A program made the translations under genes and the position numbers. Positions 8,786-18,576 of a stretch of DNA of 64,000 bases are shown here, in pieces. The notes under the pieces are model-generated. The model worked only from the letters and a program-made list of their open reading frames with translations, was not told where the DNA came from and did not search any database. Position 1 is the first letter of the stretch; each line of letters starts with the position of its first letter. Source of the DNA: Allobacillus saliphilus. Its GTDB lineage: Bacteria; Bacillota; Bacilli; Bacillales; Alkalibacillaceae. The stretch covers positions 1-64,000 of the forward strand of contig NZ_JAGSIE010000003.1 in assembly GCF_018138385.1 (NCBI RefSeq), written 5' to 3'.

Positions 8786-10144
8786 TTATAGAAAATAATA
8801 AAATCCACAAATCATTAAGTATTGTACGAGATAGATGAGCAAGCCAAAATGGAAGTTTAACTTATAACCGACGCGTAATGAATTGCTTCCGACGAGGTTT
8901 CCGACCATTAAGTTTGTTGCTGAGAATGGCGAGATCATAATGGTCAGCATCCATCCGCTCAAAATGCCGAGACTGAGAATCAGATGGTCGCCAGCAAAAA
9001 TGATTGATGAACTAAATGTCGTCGCGAGTGCCGTGTTTGTAATAATTGGGTGGATGCCGATAAATGACAACACGTTAATGAGTAAAGCAATTAATGGCAA
9101 TAGAACGAGCACATGTGTAATGCCGGTTGATTGCAAGAAGAAGATAACTAAGTCGCTTGCGCCAGCTTGGATAATTGCATACCCGAATGCACCAGCTGCA
9201 ATGAATAATGATAGCTCATTCCCCATTTTCGGTAGTCGATCTTGAGCGTACTCGGATAATTTTTCAGCAAATTGCTTCGGTGATAAGTAAAACAATGTCC
9301 ATACGGTCGAAAATCCAATCGCGACGAGTGGAACGATCGTGATCATCGATAAATCAACAAATTGCTCCAACAAGATGGTGATGCCTGTCATCGTGATGAT
9401 GAGCGTTAGTAGCTGCATCACTTTTCGCCGAGCATTTTTCAATGTTTGTTCATCAACGGCCTCTTGTTGAACAGCGATTGGCTGAGAATTTTTCCCTTGA
9501 GCAATCGTCCCGATAACCATACCGATAAGAGCGAGTGCAAAACCATACGGGAATAGTTCTAACCAAGAAATATCGAAATAACTCAAAACGAGGGCAACGG
9601 AAATAAAATACGGGGACCACATGAAGGCCATTGAAAATCCGCGGTTCATTGCCCGTAACTTCGTATCCATATGATGATCGAATGCTTCCGTGCTCGTTAA
9701 TTGGTGAATAATCGGAATAGAACCTAAGTTCATTACTGAGCCAACTCCCATTGTTGAGAAGGCCAAATAGTTATAGAGTTGTTTTGTTGAACGAACATAT
9801 GAGGTAAAAATAACATCCATGGAATCTAAGTATCTACCTGCTTTAATCGGAATGGAAATAAGCGGAACGAAAATAAAGATCGCTAAAAGCCCCGCATTTT
9901 CGTCAAAGCTCCAAAGCATCGTCAAAAGCCCTTCGCCGAAAATGGACAAGAGGATCGTCAAAATCAACAAAGAGCTAATGAGAATCCTTGGAACCTTTGT
10001 TAAATAAGGGATAAAAAGAACTAATGTGATAAAAGCGAAAATACTGACCAATTTTGGTAGAAGCGGCGAGTCTATGAATTGGGAAATCAAATACGTTATT
10101 CCCATTAGTAAAATGCCCGTCGACTGCAAACGTATATAACTCAT
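8786..10144 (-). CDS. Polytopic membrane protein, ion/organic-anion transporter-like
   Basis: About 452 residues with 10-12 hydrophobic segments. ATG at 10144 is chosen because AAAGGAG sits nine bases upstream; a longer in-frame reading to 10315 would run through the repeat array and has no ribosome-binding site. Motifs such as FIGIHPIITNTALA and ISPFSATNLMVGNLVGSNS, each in the second half of its repeat, recall the discontinuous-helix pairs of IT-superfamily carriers (ArsB/NhaD, dicarboxylate and TRAP-like permeases). I cannot name a substrate or gene. It is single, with the divergent abrB-like pair on its other side. Confidence 0.68.
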   Translation of the reverse strand: MSYIRLQSTGILLMGITYLISQFIDSPLLPKLVSIFAFITLVLFIPYLTKVPRILISSLLILTILLSIFGEGLLTMLWSFDENAGLLAIFIFVPLISIPIKAGRYLDSMDVIFTSYVRSTKQLYNYLAFSTMGVGSVMNLGSIPIIHQLTSTEAFDHHMDTKLRAMNRGFSMAFMWSPYFISVALVLSYFDISWLELFPYGFALALIGMVIGTIAQGKNSQPIAVQQEAVDEQTLKNARRKVMQLLTLIITMTGITILLEQFVDLSMITIVPLVAIGFSTVWTLFYLSPKQFAEKLSEYAQDRLPKMGNELSLFIAAGAFGYAIIQAGASDLVIFFLQSTGITHVLVLLPLIALLINVLSFIGIHPIITNTALATTFSSSIIFAGDHLILSLGILSGWMLTIMISPFSATNLMVGNLVGSNSLRVGYKLNFHFGLLIYLVQYLMICGFYYFL

Positions 10145-10208
10145 GTTGAAACTCCTTTGTGATTCACTTGTACCATTATAGAAAAGTTGTTGACGTTTGT
10201 CATGGAAT

Positions 10209-10356
10209 CGCCGCGATGGGATATGTGCCAGATTTTCGAGGAAATGAGCCTGGCATGATTGATATGCGTCCAACCGCGAAATATATGGTACCAATCCAAA
10301 AAAATATGGCCTCAAAAATCAAATTTATGTGCCTCATATTAAAAAATATGAGCCCC
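10209..10356 (-). repeat. 21-bp phased intergenic array, phrase type B, reverse orientation (7 units)
   Basis: Read on the minus strand, seven units begin with GG-N-N-CATATATTT-like phrases (GGGGCTCATATTTTTT, GAGGCACATAAATTT, GGTACCATATATTTC, GGACGCATATCAATC and so on). Six are 21 bp and one is 22 bp. It fills the region between two divergently transcribed genes, so promoters of both must lie within or beside it. The same phrase recurs at 17270-17417 and 47668-47982 in forward orientation. Confidence 0.82.
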
Positions 10357-10450
10357 ACTTCAAAGTCCATTCCCACTCACTAGGTTTCTTTTCTATAGAA
10401 TCTCCGATAATATGGAAAATAGATGTTCGCATGAAAGGGACCGATAGACT

Positions 10451-10972
10451 ATGACAGCTTCAGTTATCTTTTATCTTATTCTCGCATTAATCGGCGGTGC
10501 AATTGGTTATTTTTCTCGATTTCCGGTTGGCGTCGTCCTCGGATCGATGTTTGCGGTCGGTTTGGCGAAGTATTTTGATATTTTACATTTAGAACGAACC
10601 GTTTCGATTTCATTCGTCATTCAAGTGTTGCTCGGTGCGATGCTTGGATTGTCACTCATTAAGATAAATAAAAAACAACTGATCACACTTGGGAAAAGCT
10701 TAGTAGCGGTCGTGGTCATTGTCGTTATTTTTACAGGGTTGGCTGGTGCAACGCTCGGTTGGATAACTGGAACCAATCCTGTTTTAGCAACCTTAGCGGT
10801 ATCACCTGGTGCGATTGTTGAAGTGGCCACATTGGCACAAGAACTAAACTTAGATGCACCGACCGTTGTGCTCGTTCATCTCGTGCGCGTCATTGTCATT
10901 ATGAGCCTATTTCCGGTATTGCTGAAACTAGCGATGCGATTGAGAAAGAGGGAGGGGGATATCAATGGATAA
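10451..10972 (+). CDS. AbrB-family membrane protein, half-size (first of pair)
   Basis: A 173-residue membrane protein with the AbrB duplication domain (the membrane family PF05145/COG3180, not the AbrB DNA-binding regulator). Marks are GAAIGYFSRFPVG-like glycine-rich start, and TLAVSPGAIVEVATLAQEL followed by VVLVHLVRVIVI. In many bacteria two such domains are fused in one protein of about 350 residues; here each domain is a separate gene. It overlaps the next gene by eight bases, so the two products are very likely made together and may pair in the membrane. Substrate is unknown. ATG 10451 follows a GAAAGGGA box. Confidence 0.82.
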   Translation: MTASVIFYLILALIGGAIGYFSRFPVGVVLGSMFAVGLAKYFDILHLERTVSISFVIQVLLGAMLGLSLIKINKKQLITLGKSLVAVVVIVVIFTGLAGATLGWITGTNPVLATLAVSPGAIVEVATLAQELNLDAPTVVLVHLVRVIVIMSLFPVLLKLAMRLRKREGDING

Positions 10973-11447
10973 GTGGATTTTTGTGGTCGTGTTGGCTTTT
11001 GCGGGCGGTACGGCAGGCTTTTATTCAGGCATTCCTCTCGGTACATTGCTAGGGTCGTTATTTGCGGTTGGTGGCTATCAATTTGTGAGAAAAAACTTGC
11101 CGACGTTTAGCTTTCGTGCAAAAAAAGTGATGCAAAGTATTATTGGCGGAAGTATCGGACTGGCTTTTACGACAGAAACATTCCAGGCGATTCAATCCGT
11201 TTGGAAGGTTGCACTGTTGGCGCCGATTGCACACCTAATACTTGCCGTCATTTTAACGTGGGTACTTCATCGTATTTTTCAATTCGATATGGTAACGTCC
11301 TTTTGCAGTTCAGCTCCAGCCGGGATGAGTGAAGTGACAATTATTTCCGAAGAGTTCGGTGCCCAAATGCCTGTCGTCATCATGGTACATACGATTCGCG
11401 TCATAGCAATTGTCGTTAGTGTTCCGCTTCTTGTTATGTTATTTTGA
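10965..11447 (+). CDS. AbrB-family membrane protein, half-size (second of pair)
   Basis: A 160-residue paralogue of the preceding protein with the same domain plan: GGTAGFYSGIPLGTLLG at the start, CSSAPAGMSEVTIISEEFGAQ in the middle and VVIMVHTIRVIAIV near the end. It is the second half of what is usually a single duplicated AbrB-family transporter. ATG 10965 lies inside the end of the upstream gene behind AGAGGGAGGGG. Its last nine bases overlap the convergent small gene at 11439-11621. Confidence 0.82.
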   Translation: MDKWIFVVVLAFAGGTAGFYSGIPLGTLLGSLFAVGGYQFVRKNLPTFSFRAKKVMQSIIGGSIGLAFTTETFQAIQSVWKVALLAPIAHLILAVILTWVLHRIFQFDMVTSFCSSAPAGMSEVTIISEEFGAQMPVVIMVHTIRVIAIVVSVPLLVMLF

Positions 11448-11621
11448 TTCTTTATGAGGATATTTACGTGAAAGTGGAACGATGAGTAAAAAGTGAGCTA
11501 GCGTACCACCGATCAATGAAGCAATTAGGAAAGCCCAATTAAACTCACCTTCAAACCAACCAGCGATCAAAAATGAGAGAAAGAACCCGAGCCAAATACC
11601 AATTAAGAAGTGAAGTTTCAC
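11439..11621 (-). CDS. Small two-helix membrane protein
   Basis: A 60-residue protein with two hydrophobic helices and a basic, hydrophilic tail (SRKYPHKESK). The GTG start at 11621 has an excellent AAGGAGG box six bases upstream, which is the main reason to accept it. Its end overlaps the end of the convergent abrB-like gene by nine bases. No family is recognised. Confidence 0.72.
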   Translation of the reverse strand: MKLHFLIGIWLGFFLSFLIAGWFEGEFNWAFLIASLIGGTLAHFLLIVPLSRKYPHKESK

Positions 11622-11703
11622 GGAATACCTCCTTATCGTCTATGTTTACTGATTATATCAAGTTGAGTATACTGAAACAAATGAACTTAAATGAGGTGAA
11701 TAT

Positions 11704-13593
11704 ATGCCTGGTCGAAATGATGCTTGCCCATGTGGGAGTGGAAAAAAGTATAAAAAGTGTTGTTTAAATAATAGTCAACAAGTGGCAGGGATGGTATCTC
11801 AAGGGATGTTTGAAGAAACCATCCAAGCGTTTCAACGAATGATTTTTGAGATTACAGAGAACTATACGCATTTATTGCCGACTCAGTTTGTGGAACTTGA
11901 AGACAATGATCTTGATTTTGTATATCAAGTATCTAAGCTGTTGAACGCGTTACGAAATGAGGAAAAGGAAGAGAGTAAATCTTATCTTGATCATGTTATC
12001 GAGCGCCAAAAGAAAAAAGAACGACGGGAGTCTGTCATCCGAAGTATGGATGAATGGCATAAGGTTGAGCCGTCATTTTTTGAAATTATTGAAATGGAAA
12101 ATGGTGTCGCGCGTGCGAAAAATGTATTCACCGAAGAAGAAACGTCGCTTCTTTTAGGATTCCACACAAACGACCCGGAATTAGACTGTGTTTTTGGTCT
12201 CCCCGTGCAGTGTGGTCCATATCAAATATTTCCGCATGAACTAATAGAAATCTTGGATGATGAAATGGAGCTTTTGAAACAATTGATTCAGTATGCAGCA
12301 GATGAAGAAGGAAAAAGTATTGATGATTTTTTACGAACAACTGATTATATCTTTCCGGCAATTGATCATTTAGATGAAATGATGGAAGAAGCGACTGAAG
12401 ATATGATTGGTCCATTATCCTTGCTTCCGGAAGAAGAGGAAGTTTTGCAAGGGATTCGTCAGCTTCAGAAACCCGGAAATAAAGATGTCATTGATGATAT
12501 GATTGCTGAGTGGGAAAATATGGCAAGCATTAATTATATTCAAATCAATAAACCGGAACCAATGATTGCGGCTTTTGAGCATGCTTATCGAGTAGATCTT
12601 TATCCAGAGGATTATAAAAAGGTGACACTCAAATATTTAGCTGAAAAATATCAAACAACAACTGGGTCGATTAGTAACCGAAAAAAACAAATTGAGGAAT
12701 ATTTTGATGATAAAATGGAATCGCCGATTATTACCCGACAATCTCCAGCAGCGGATTTTTCCAGTCCGACAGAAGATATGTTTCGCGCGTTGAACGAACA
12801 AACTTTTGAGAGTGAGGAAGAGTTCGAACAATTTATTCAGAAGTGGAATGAAACCGGTGGTGTAGGAATGATGCCGGATAAAACCGAAGCTGAAAGATTG
12901 TTCGAAGAAGCGGTCCAAGCGCCACCTCAGCAGCAAAAAGAGATACTTGAAAAAGTGTTGAACATCAATCCTAGTTATATCGATGCACTCGTTCTCTATT
13001 CATCTCACCTTCCACTCGATGAGAGAAAACGCTATTTGACAGATGCATTGAAAATCGGAGAAGAGGAATTCGATGATGAATTCGAGAGGGAAAATGCTGG
13101 TTCTTATTGGATGATGGTTGAAACAAGACCATATATGCGTGGTTTATATGCATATGCGCAATATCTTCTCGAAACAAATAATCAGGAAAAAGCAACCAAG
13201 TATTTTGAGCGTATCATGTATTTAAACGAGAATGATAATCTTGGTGTTCGTTATGATTTAATTCCGTTGCTGATCGAACTCGAAAAATTTGATCAAGCAC
13301 AAGCGCTATTTGATGCGTTTCCAGAACAAACAACTGAAATGATGTATCATAAAGTGTTGTTTGATTATAAGGCTGGAAAAAGTGAGAAAGAATTAAAGAA
13401 AACGATTCAAGCTGCCATTCAATCAAATAATCAAGTCATCGTTGTGATGGGCATTTTAGATAATCTTCAAAATGGAGGAATCTCCCCTGAGATCGGCCAA
13501 TCTGAATACGAAGCCTACCAATATGCGAGTCAGTATGCACACTATTGGGACGAGCCATTACGGGAGCTAGTCAGGGATATCCAATTTGGATAA
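11704..13593 (+). CDS. SEC-C zinc-motif protein with TPR-like C-terminus
   Basis: A 629-residue cytosolic protein that starts with a SEC-C motif (Cys8, Cys10, Cys19, Cys20 in NDACPCGSGKKYKKCC), the zinc-binding tail also found on SecA. A middle region includes a helix-turn-helix-like segment near residues 297-335 (LKYLAEKYQTTTGSISNRK). The C-terminal 230 residues are helical and repetitive (AERLFEEAVQAPPQQQKEIL, KYFERIMYLNENDN) and look like TPRs. This mix suggests a protein- or nucleic-acid-binding adaptor; no enzyme motif is seen. Function unknown. It is single and ends at a strong terminator. Confidence 0.75.
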   Translation: MPGRNDACPCGSGKKYKKCCLNNSQQVAGMVSQGMFEETIQAFQRMIFEITENYTHLLPTQFVELEDNDLDFVYQVSKLLNALRNEEKEESKSYLDHVIERQKKKERRESVIRSMDEWHKVEPSFFEIIEMENGVARAKNVFTEEETSLLLGFHTNDPELDCVFGLPVQCGPYQIFPHELIEILDDEMELLKQLIQYAADEEGKSIDDFLRTTDYIFPAIDHLDEMMEEATEDMIGPLSLLPEEEEVLQGIRQLQKPGNKDVIDDMIAEWENMASINYIQINKPEPMIAAFEHAYRVDLYPEDYKKVTLKYLAEKYQTTTGSISNRKKQIEEYFDDKMESPIITRQSPAADFSSPTEDMFRALNEQTFESEEEFEQFIQKWNETGGVGMMPDKTEAERLFEEAVQAPPQQQKEILEKVLNINPSYIDALVLYSSHLPLDERKRYLTDALKIGEEEFDDEFERENAGSYWMMVETRPYMRGLYAYAQYLLETNNQEKATKYFERIMYLNENDNLGVRYDLIPLLIELEKFDQAQALFDAFPEQTTEMMYHKVLFDYKAGKSEKELKKTIQAAIQSNNQVIVVMGILDNLQNGGISPEIGQSEYEAYQYASQYAHYWDEPLRELVRDIQFG

Positions 13594-13617
13594 TCGATCG
13601 AAATTGAATGAATCAAT

Positions 13618-13648
13618 AAATCCGAACGAATTTTCGTTCGGATTTTTG
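13618..13648 (+). terminator. Rho-independent terminator
   Basis: Perfect stem AAATCCGAACGA / TCGTTCGGATTT with a short loop and a T run, 24 bases after the SEC-C gene. Confidence 0.92.
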
Positions 13649-13713
13649 CTATTTGGCAAGTGAACAATTCGCTTTGTTTGTGGAAGTAGGAAATTTCTAA
13701 AAGAGGGTAGAAG

Positions 13714-13820
13714 AAAATTTTAGCTCTCTATCCATGTAAAGAGCACCTCTAATCGAAGTTAGAGTAAAATTTCGAAGCCCTATCTATGAATAGAGCATCT
13801 AAATCGAGGACAAAACAGAA
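13714..13820. repeat. 52-bp tandem units with internal inverted repeats (type F)
   Basis: Two diverged copies start with AAAATTTTAG at 13714 and AAAATTTCGA at 13766, exactly 52 bp apart, and a degraded third may begin near 13812. Each holds small inverted repeats (GCTCT...AGAGC and CTCTAA...TTAGAG in unit 1, CTAT...ATAG in unit 2). It lies between the SEC-C gene and the giant regulator, same strand. The remaining 130 bases to 14003 hold only an AT-rich promoter-like region. Confidence 0.6.
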
Positions 13821-14003
13821 ATCCGGATACCTACCCTCGAATTGATTTCCTTCATCGATATCATATCAACATAAATCAGCAATCTGTTTTCAATACCATC
13901 CAATGACTTCTACCTTTTCTATTTTTTCACCCTACTTACAATCTAGTATCAGTGTGCTAAAATTAAAAGTATCATAATATTCTAATAAGTGAGGGGGAGT
14001 TGT

Positions 14004-17000
14004 ATGCGTACCGTGCCAATTGTTGTTTCTCAGTTTACGCCGCCGAAAATTAGGGATCACTTTGTCATGCGCGCGGGTTTGCAGAAAAAGCTGCGATTCA
14101 TTCCAGAATATCCGCTAACATTGATTTATTCTAGTGCAGGTTATGGAAAGAGTACTGGAATTAGCCAGTTTGTTGAAACAACGAGCGAGCGTGTCAGTTG
14201 GTTTTCGGTATCTGCATATGACCATGACTTCCTTCCTTTTATGAAAAAAATTATTTATTCAATTCGGAGAAACATTGCTCAATTCGGTCAACATATTATT
14301 GAAGAAATGGAATCATTGGACCACGCGATTCAAGATGCGGATATTTGGTCGTTTATGGCGATGGTCGTTAATGAGTTGAGCCAAGAACAAGAACGACTTA
14401 TCATAATCATCGATGATGCACACCATTTAATGCAGTCCGATCCAATTTCCACATGGCTTCAACTATTCATCGAACATCTCCCAGATCACATTCATTTTGT
14501 GCTGTCTTCTCGGAATCTGCCTGACTGGCCGATTTTATCGCAGATGAGAGTGAAGAGTGAGTTGCTTGAAGTAAAGCAGGACGATTTGAAGTTGAACGAG
14601 GAAGAGCTGGAGCATTTGGTTTTTGATTTACATGGGATCGAGCTTTCAGAAGAAGCTGTACATAAAATTCATATGCTGACAGAAGGTTGGACGATTGCTT
14701 GTACGATGTTTGTCCAACAGTTAAAAATGGGCGAGTCGGTTCAAAATTTATTGCTGAACCAAACGGAATCACTGAATGATTTATTTGAGTATATGATGCT
14801 CGAGATTTTAATGAAGCAACCTATTGAAATTCAACAATTTTTACTTGATACGAGTGTGTTTGAGACGATTTCTACACCGACGATTGAGGAAGTGTTAGAA
14901 CAAGATCAAGCGGGTGAGCAGTTAGAAAGACTGAGCAATCAAAATTTATTTTTACAAAAAATCGATGATGAGAATTTTCGCTATCACGCCCTCTTTAAAG
15001 TGTTTTTGGAAAAAAGATTGAAGCAGCAAGATAGCGATCGTTTTCACCAATTACAAATCTCAGCTGCAGAATTTTTCGAGAGCAATCAAAACTATGAGCG
15101 GGCGATCCAACACTATCAAGAGATTCAGGCTACGGGTAAAATTGCTGCACTGTTGGCAGAACACGGACTTGCTTTGTTGAAAGAAGGGAAGCTAGAGCTT
15201 CTCGAAAAACAGCTTGTTTCGGTTCCTTCCGATGAGCCGTTATTGATTTTCTTGAAAGGAGAAGTTTTTCGATACCGATCGAACTATGAAGACGCTGAGA
15301 AGTTATATGACCAATCCATTTCACTGGCGCGAGTGGAGGACCGAACGGACGTCATCAGTTTAGCTTCGGAAGGGAAAGCGCATATTTATTTGGATACCAT
15401 TCGGCCGCTTAAGGCTAAACGGTTATTAGAGGAAGCGATTCGGTACCGCGAGCAGCATAGTGATAACCAGGAGGATTTAGCTCGACTTTACTATATGCTC
15501 GGCGAAAACTTGATCAATTCTGGATCTGCAAAAAAAGCAGGTATGTGGTTGGAGAAGGCGAAGCGGTCGAATCTATTTTTGGATGACGTCAATTTGGAGG
15601 CGCGGATTTATTTGCGAACTGGTGAATTGGAGCGTGCGAAACGATTTTTATTAGATAAAAAAGAACAGATGGCAGAAGTGGAATACAATCAGTTGCCAAA
15701 ATCACACCGGAACACGGATATTTTATTATCAATCATCTATTCCATGTTAGGCGAACCGGAAAAAGGCAAGACATACGCGGAGATTGGTCTGCAACAAGGC
15801 GTCATGTATGATTCTCCTTTTGTTGAAGCATGTGGCTGGATGCGACTCGGACATACTGAACAACTATTGCAACGGTATGATCAACAAACGACGGAAGCTT
15901 GTTACGAAAATGCATTAGCGATTATGGAAGAGTTGAATGTTTCGCGTGGTAAAGCAGAGCCATACATGGGGCTGTGCATGTTGTATGCCAACAACCAAGA
16001 GCACGAAAAAGCGTTGGAAGCGGGCATGAAAGGTTTGCAAGAAACGGAAAAAGTGAATGACCTATGGCTTTCTGCGCTTATTTTAGTTTGTTTAGGAATC
16101 AGTTCACTTCAGTCTAATCGAATGAATAAAGCAGCTGAATTTTTCGAAGATGCTTCACTGTATTTCCATACGTGTGAAGATGATTACGGAAAAATGGTCG
16201 TTACATTTTGGCAGGCGTATTTGAGTCATCAAACAGAAGATTGGGCTGATTTTTATGAAAAGATGGAGCAGTTTGCACTCATTATGCAGTCAAAAAGCTA
16301 TGAATTCTTTCTGAGAAAGAAGACACTTCTCGGTCCGAATGATTTACAGGTGATGATTCCATTATTGCATCAGGCTTATGAACAAGGAATTCAACAGAAA
16401 TATATTGGTCGGTTAATTCATGAACTTGGCTTTAACCATGTCGATAATCATCCAGGTTATACGTTACATATCCGAACGCTTGGACGATTAGAAGTTGCCA
16501 TTGGACCGAATATTGTGCGAGATTCAATGTGGCAACGGGAGAAAGCGAAAGAATTGTTAGAGCTGCTGGTGACAAAACGTAGCAAACTAGTAAGGAAAGA
16601 TGAAATTTTCGAAGCTCTATGGCCTGGTGAAAGCGAAGCGAGTGCCAATAAAAAACTAAAGGTGACGCTGAATCAGTTGTTGAAAGTGGTCGAGCCAAAG
16701 CGGAAAGCGAGACAGGAATCCTTTTTTATCAAACGGGATGGAAACGCTTATGGACTGAATCCTCGAGCGGGCATTGAATTGGATGTCGATGAATTCGAAC
16801 ATTTGATTTTAGCGGGAATGGATGAAAAAAATCCAACGCAAGCGAAAGAGCTGCTTTTGAAAGGGTTGGAGTTATATGAAGGGGATTATTTATCCACCCG
16901 AGGCCCTTCCGATTGGGTGTTGAGCGAACGAGAGCGATTGCAAGTATTGTTCTTACAAGGCGCAGAATATTTGGCGCAAGTTTCCGTTCGGTTGAATGAG

Positions 17001-17210
17001 TACAATCGATGCCTTTATTGGTGCCAACGAATTTTACAACAGGAGATTACTTGGGAGGAGGCGTACCGGTTGACGATCTTCAGTTATTATCAGCAAGACA
17101 ACCGACCACAAGCGTTGAAATGGTACAAACGTTGTGAGGATGTGTTGAAGCGGGAGTTAGGTGTTGAACCTACGATGGCCACGAAGGAATTGTTGAATTT
17201 ATTGGAATGA
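14004..17210 (+). CDS. MalT-like ATPase regulator with C-terminal BTAD (SARP-like) domain
   Basis: A 1068-residue STAND-type regulator. Order: Walker A SSAGYGKST (about 43-51), Walker B LIIIIDDAHH (132-141), a MalT-like NTPase/helical region to about 370, many TPR-like repeats (about 370-800), then a winged-helix OmpR/SARP-type domain (from about 820, HIRTLGRLEVAIG) and a bacterial transcriptional activation domain to the end (ELDVDEFEHLI, LYEGDYLS). Unlike MalT there is no LuxR helix-turn-helix. GTG at 13989 is rejected for ATG 14004, which has a GAGGGGGAG box. It probably senses a metabolite through the repeats and may activate the transporter/acyl-metabolism operon starting at 18577; that link is by position only. 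Confidence 0.85.
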   Translation: MRTVPIVVSQFTPPKIRDHFVMRAGLQKKLRFIPEYPLTLIYSSAGYGKSTGISQFVETTSERVSWFSVSAYDHDFLPFMKKIIYSIRRNIAQFGQHIIEEMESLDHAIQDADIWSFMAMVVNELSQEQERLIIIIDDAHHLMQSDPISTWLQLFIEHLPDHIHFVLSSRNLPDWPILSQMRVKSELLEVKQDDLKLNEEELEHLVFDLHGIELSEEAVHKIHMLTEGWTIACTMFVQQLKMGESVQNLLLNQTESLNDLFEYMMLEILMKQPIEIQQFLLDTSVFETISTPTIEEVLEQDQAGEQLERLSNQNLFLQKIDDENFRYHALFKVFLEKRLKQQDSDRFHQLQISAAEFFESNQNYERAIQHYQEIQATGKIAALLAEHGLALLKEGKLELLEKQLVSVPSDEPLLIFLKGEVFRYRSNYEDAEKLYDQSISLARVEDRTDVISLASEGKAHIYLDTIRPLKAKRLLEEAIRYREQHSDNQEDLARLYYMLGENLINSGSAKKAGMWLEKAKRSNLFLDDVNLEARIYLRTGELERAKRFLLDKKEQMAEVEYNQLPKSHRNTDILLSIIYSMLGEPEKGKTYAEIGLQQGVMYDSPFVEACGWMRLGHTEQLLQRYDQQTTEACYENALAIMEELNVSRGKAEPYMGLCMLYANNQEHEKALEAGMKGLQETEKVNDLWLSALILVCLGISSLQSNRMNKAAEFFEDASLYFHTCEDDYGKMVVTFWQAYLSHQTEDWADFYEKMEQFALIMQSKSYEFFLRKKTLLGPNDLQVMIPLLHQAYEQGIQQKYIGRLIHELGFNHVDNHPGYTLHIRTLGRLEVAIGPNIVRDSMWQREKAKELLELLVTKRSKLVRKDEIFEALWPGESEASANKKLKVTLNQLLKVVEPKRKARQESFFIKRDGNAYGLNPRAGIELDVDEFEHLILAGMDEKNPTQAKELLLKGLELYEGDYLSTRGPSDWVLSERERLQVLFLQGAEYLAQVSVRLNEYNRCLYWCQRILQQEITWEEAYRLTIFSYYQQDNRPQALKWYKRCEDVLKRELGVEPTMATKELLNLLE

Positions 17211-17269
17211 GCGGGAGTGGGTTGTATATTCTCGATCAGGGCATAGAGAGGACACCCATGCCCGCTTGA

Positions 17270-17417
17270 GGGCGCATAAATTTTCAGGTTGGTCGCATAA
17301 TTTCCAGAATAGGGCGCATAAATTTTTAAGTTGGTCACATATTTTCTTGCTGTGGGCTCATAAATCCGTCTGTCGAGACCATATCCGTCGGTAATAGGCT
17401 CATATATTTTTCAATTG
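17270..17417 (+). repeat. 21-bp phased intergenic array, phrase type B (7 units)
   Basis: Units start at 17270, 17291, 17312, 17333, 17354, 17375 and 17397, so six steps of 21, 21, 21, 21, 21 and 22 bp. Each begins GGGCGCATAAATTT or a close variant (GGTCGCATAATTT, GGTCACATATTTT, GGCTCATATATTT); the 7-10 bases after it differ freely. It lies between the convergent regulator and YwaF-like genes. Confidence 0.86.
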
Positions 17418-17506
17418 GGGGGGCGAGCCGAATCATTATCGTCGTGACGGCGATATTCGCCTCGGCGAATATCCACCAATTCAATCGACAAACTCATAAA
17501 TATAGT

Positions 17507-17534
17507 AAAACTCCCGAGCAAGTCGGGAGTTTTG
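17507..17534 (-). terminator. Bidirectional Rho-independent terminator
   Basis: Perfect stem AAAACTCCCGA / TCGGGAGTTTT with loop GCAAG between convergent genes; T-rich on both strands. Confidence 0.88.
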
Positions 17535-17601
17535 CATCTTTTAGCCGAGTTTCTCACCTCATTGGGTCTGGCTATATAGTTAATTTTACCAACCGACCGA
17601 T

Positions 17602-18327
17602 TTATTTCTGCTTAAAGCCTTTCACGAATTGATAAAATCCAAACGATAGCAAAAATGCGAAAAAGCCGATGAACACCAAACTCACGATATATATTGGACC
17701 ACTTCCAAGATAATTTATAATCGTTTCGTTCACTGGCGGCCTTGATAAAAATAAGTAATTTGCATCTAATGTTGGGTTAACAAACACGCCAATAATGAAA
17801 GCATAGACAAGCAAACCGCCAAATATAGTGAAAAGATGCTTCAACGTAATTTGGATGTCAGTTACTAGCACTAAGTAAAGACTGGAAACTGAAACAATCA
17901 TATGATGTAAGAAAAATTGCCAATATCGGTAATGTGGAAAATCATAAGCAAGATCTGGCGTCATCACCGCCAACCCAGTCGAGAGGAAACCGATGAAAAA
18001 TGTAACCCTAATCAATCTTTTATTGAAGCTGATGAGCGCATAGATCGCTAAGAATCCTGAAAGGCTTGTTATATGAAGCGGGAGGCTATGTCCTAAGAGC
18101 CACGTGTCGTTACTTGCCATCCACATATGATAACTACTCACCGAAATGAATAGAATTCCAGCAAACAACCATCTAAGAAAATTCGTTAACGTTTGATTGG
18201 CAGCTAGCTTTCTATAGCTAATAACTAGTGTAACGATCATGATGAGGTAAAGAATAATCATCGTTATATGACTTGCGCTAAACAACGAAAAACGATTTGG
18301 TACATCCCCGCTAAAGAAACTGTCCAT
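17602..18327 (-). CDS. YwaF/TIGR02206-family membrane protein
   Basis: A 241-residue protein with about seven hydrophobic helices and the features of the TIGR02206 (B. subtilis YwaF) family: an early FSLFSASHITMIILY block, the PLHITSLSGFLAIYAL motif, and HYRYWQFFLHHMIVSVSSLYLV. Function is not established for the family. It is a single gene on the minus strand between the regulator and the ABC operon, convergent with the first and divergent from the second. The upstream signal is weak (GGAGAGGCGGGTG before ATG), so the start is moderately sure. Confidence 0.82.
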   Translation of the reverse strand: MDSFFSGDVPNRFSLFSASHITMIILYLIMIVTLVISYRKLAANQTLTNFLRWLFAGILFISVSSYHMWMASNDTWLLGHSLPLHITSLSGFLAIYALISFNKRLIRVTFFIGFLSTGLAVMTPDLAYDFPHYRYWQFFLHHMIVSVSSLYLVLVTDIQITLKHLFTIFGGLLVYAFIIGVFVNPTLDANYLFLSRPPVNETIINYLGSGPIYIVSLVFIGFFAFLLSFGFYQFVKGFKQK

Positions 18328-18576
18328 CTTGTCACCCGCCTCTCCGTCAAAGCCTTTTTACTATCGTACATTATATTCCATCCTAGAAAAAGAAGACTCA
18401 TCGTAAAAAAATGCCCTTCTTTCTACCTCCACATCGTTCAATAGAGTCCTTTTAAATGACAAAAAACAAAATACCAACCAATATAACCGGCGCTATGTAA
18501 CTCATTTGTAACTATGCCGTTTTACAATCAATTCAAAGCTAATCAGCTTATTAAAAATCCTTAAGGGGGAACGTTT

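Noticed and set aside
10145-10315. N-terminal extension of the minus-strand transporter-like gene
   Set aside because: It would read through the type B array; AAAGGAG before ATG 10144 marks the real start.
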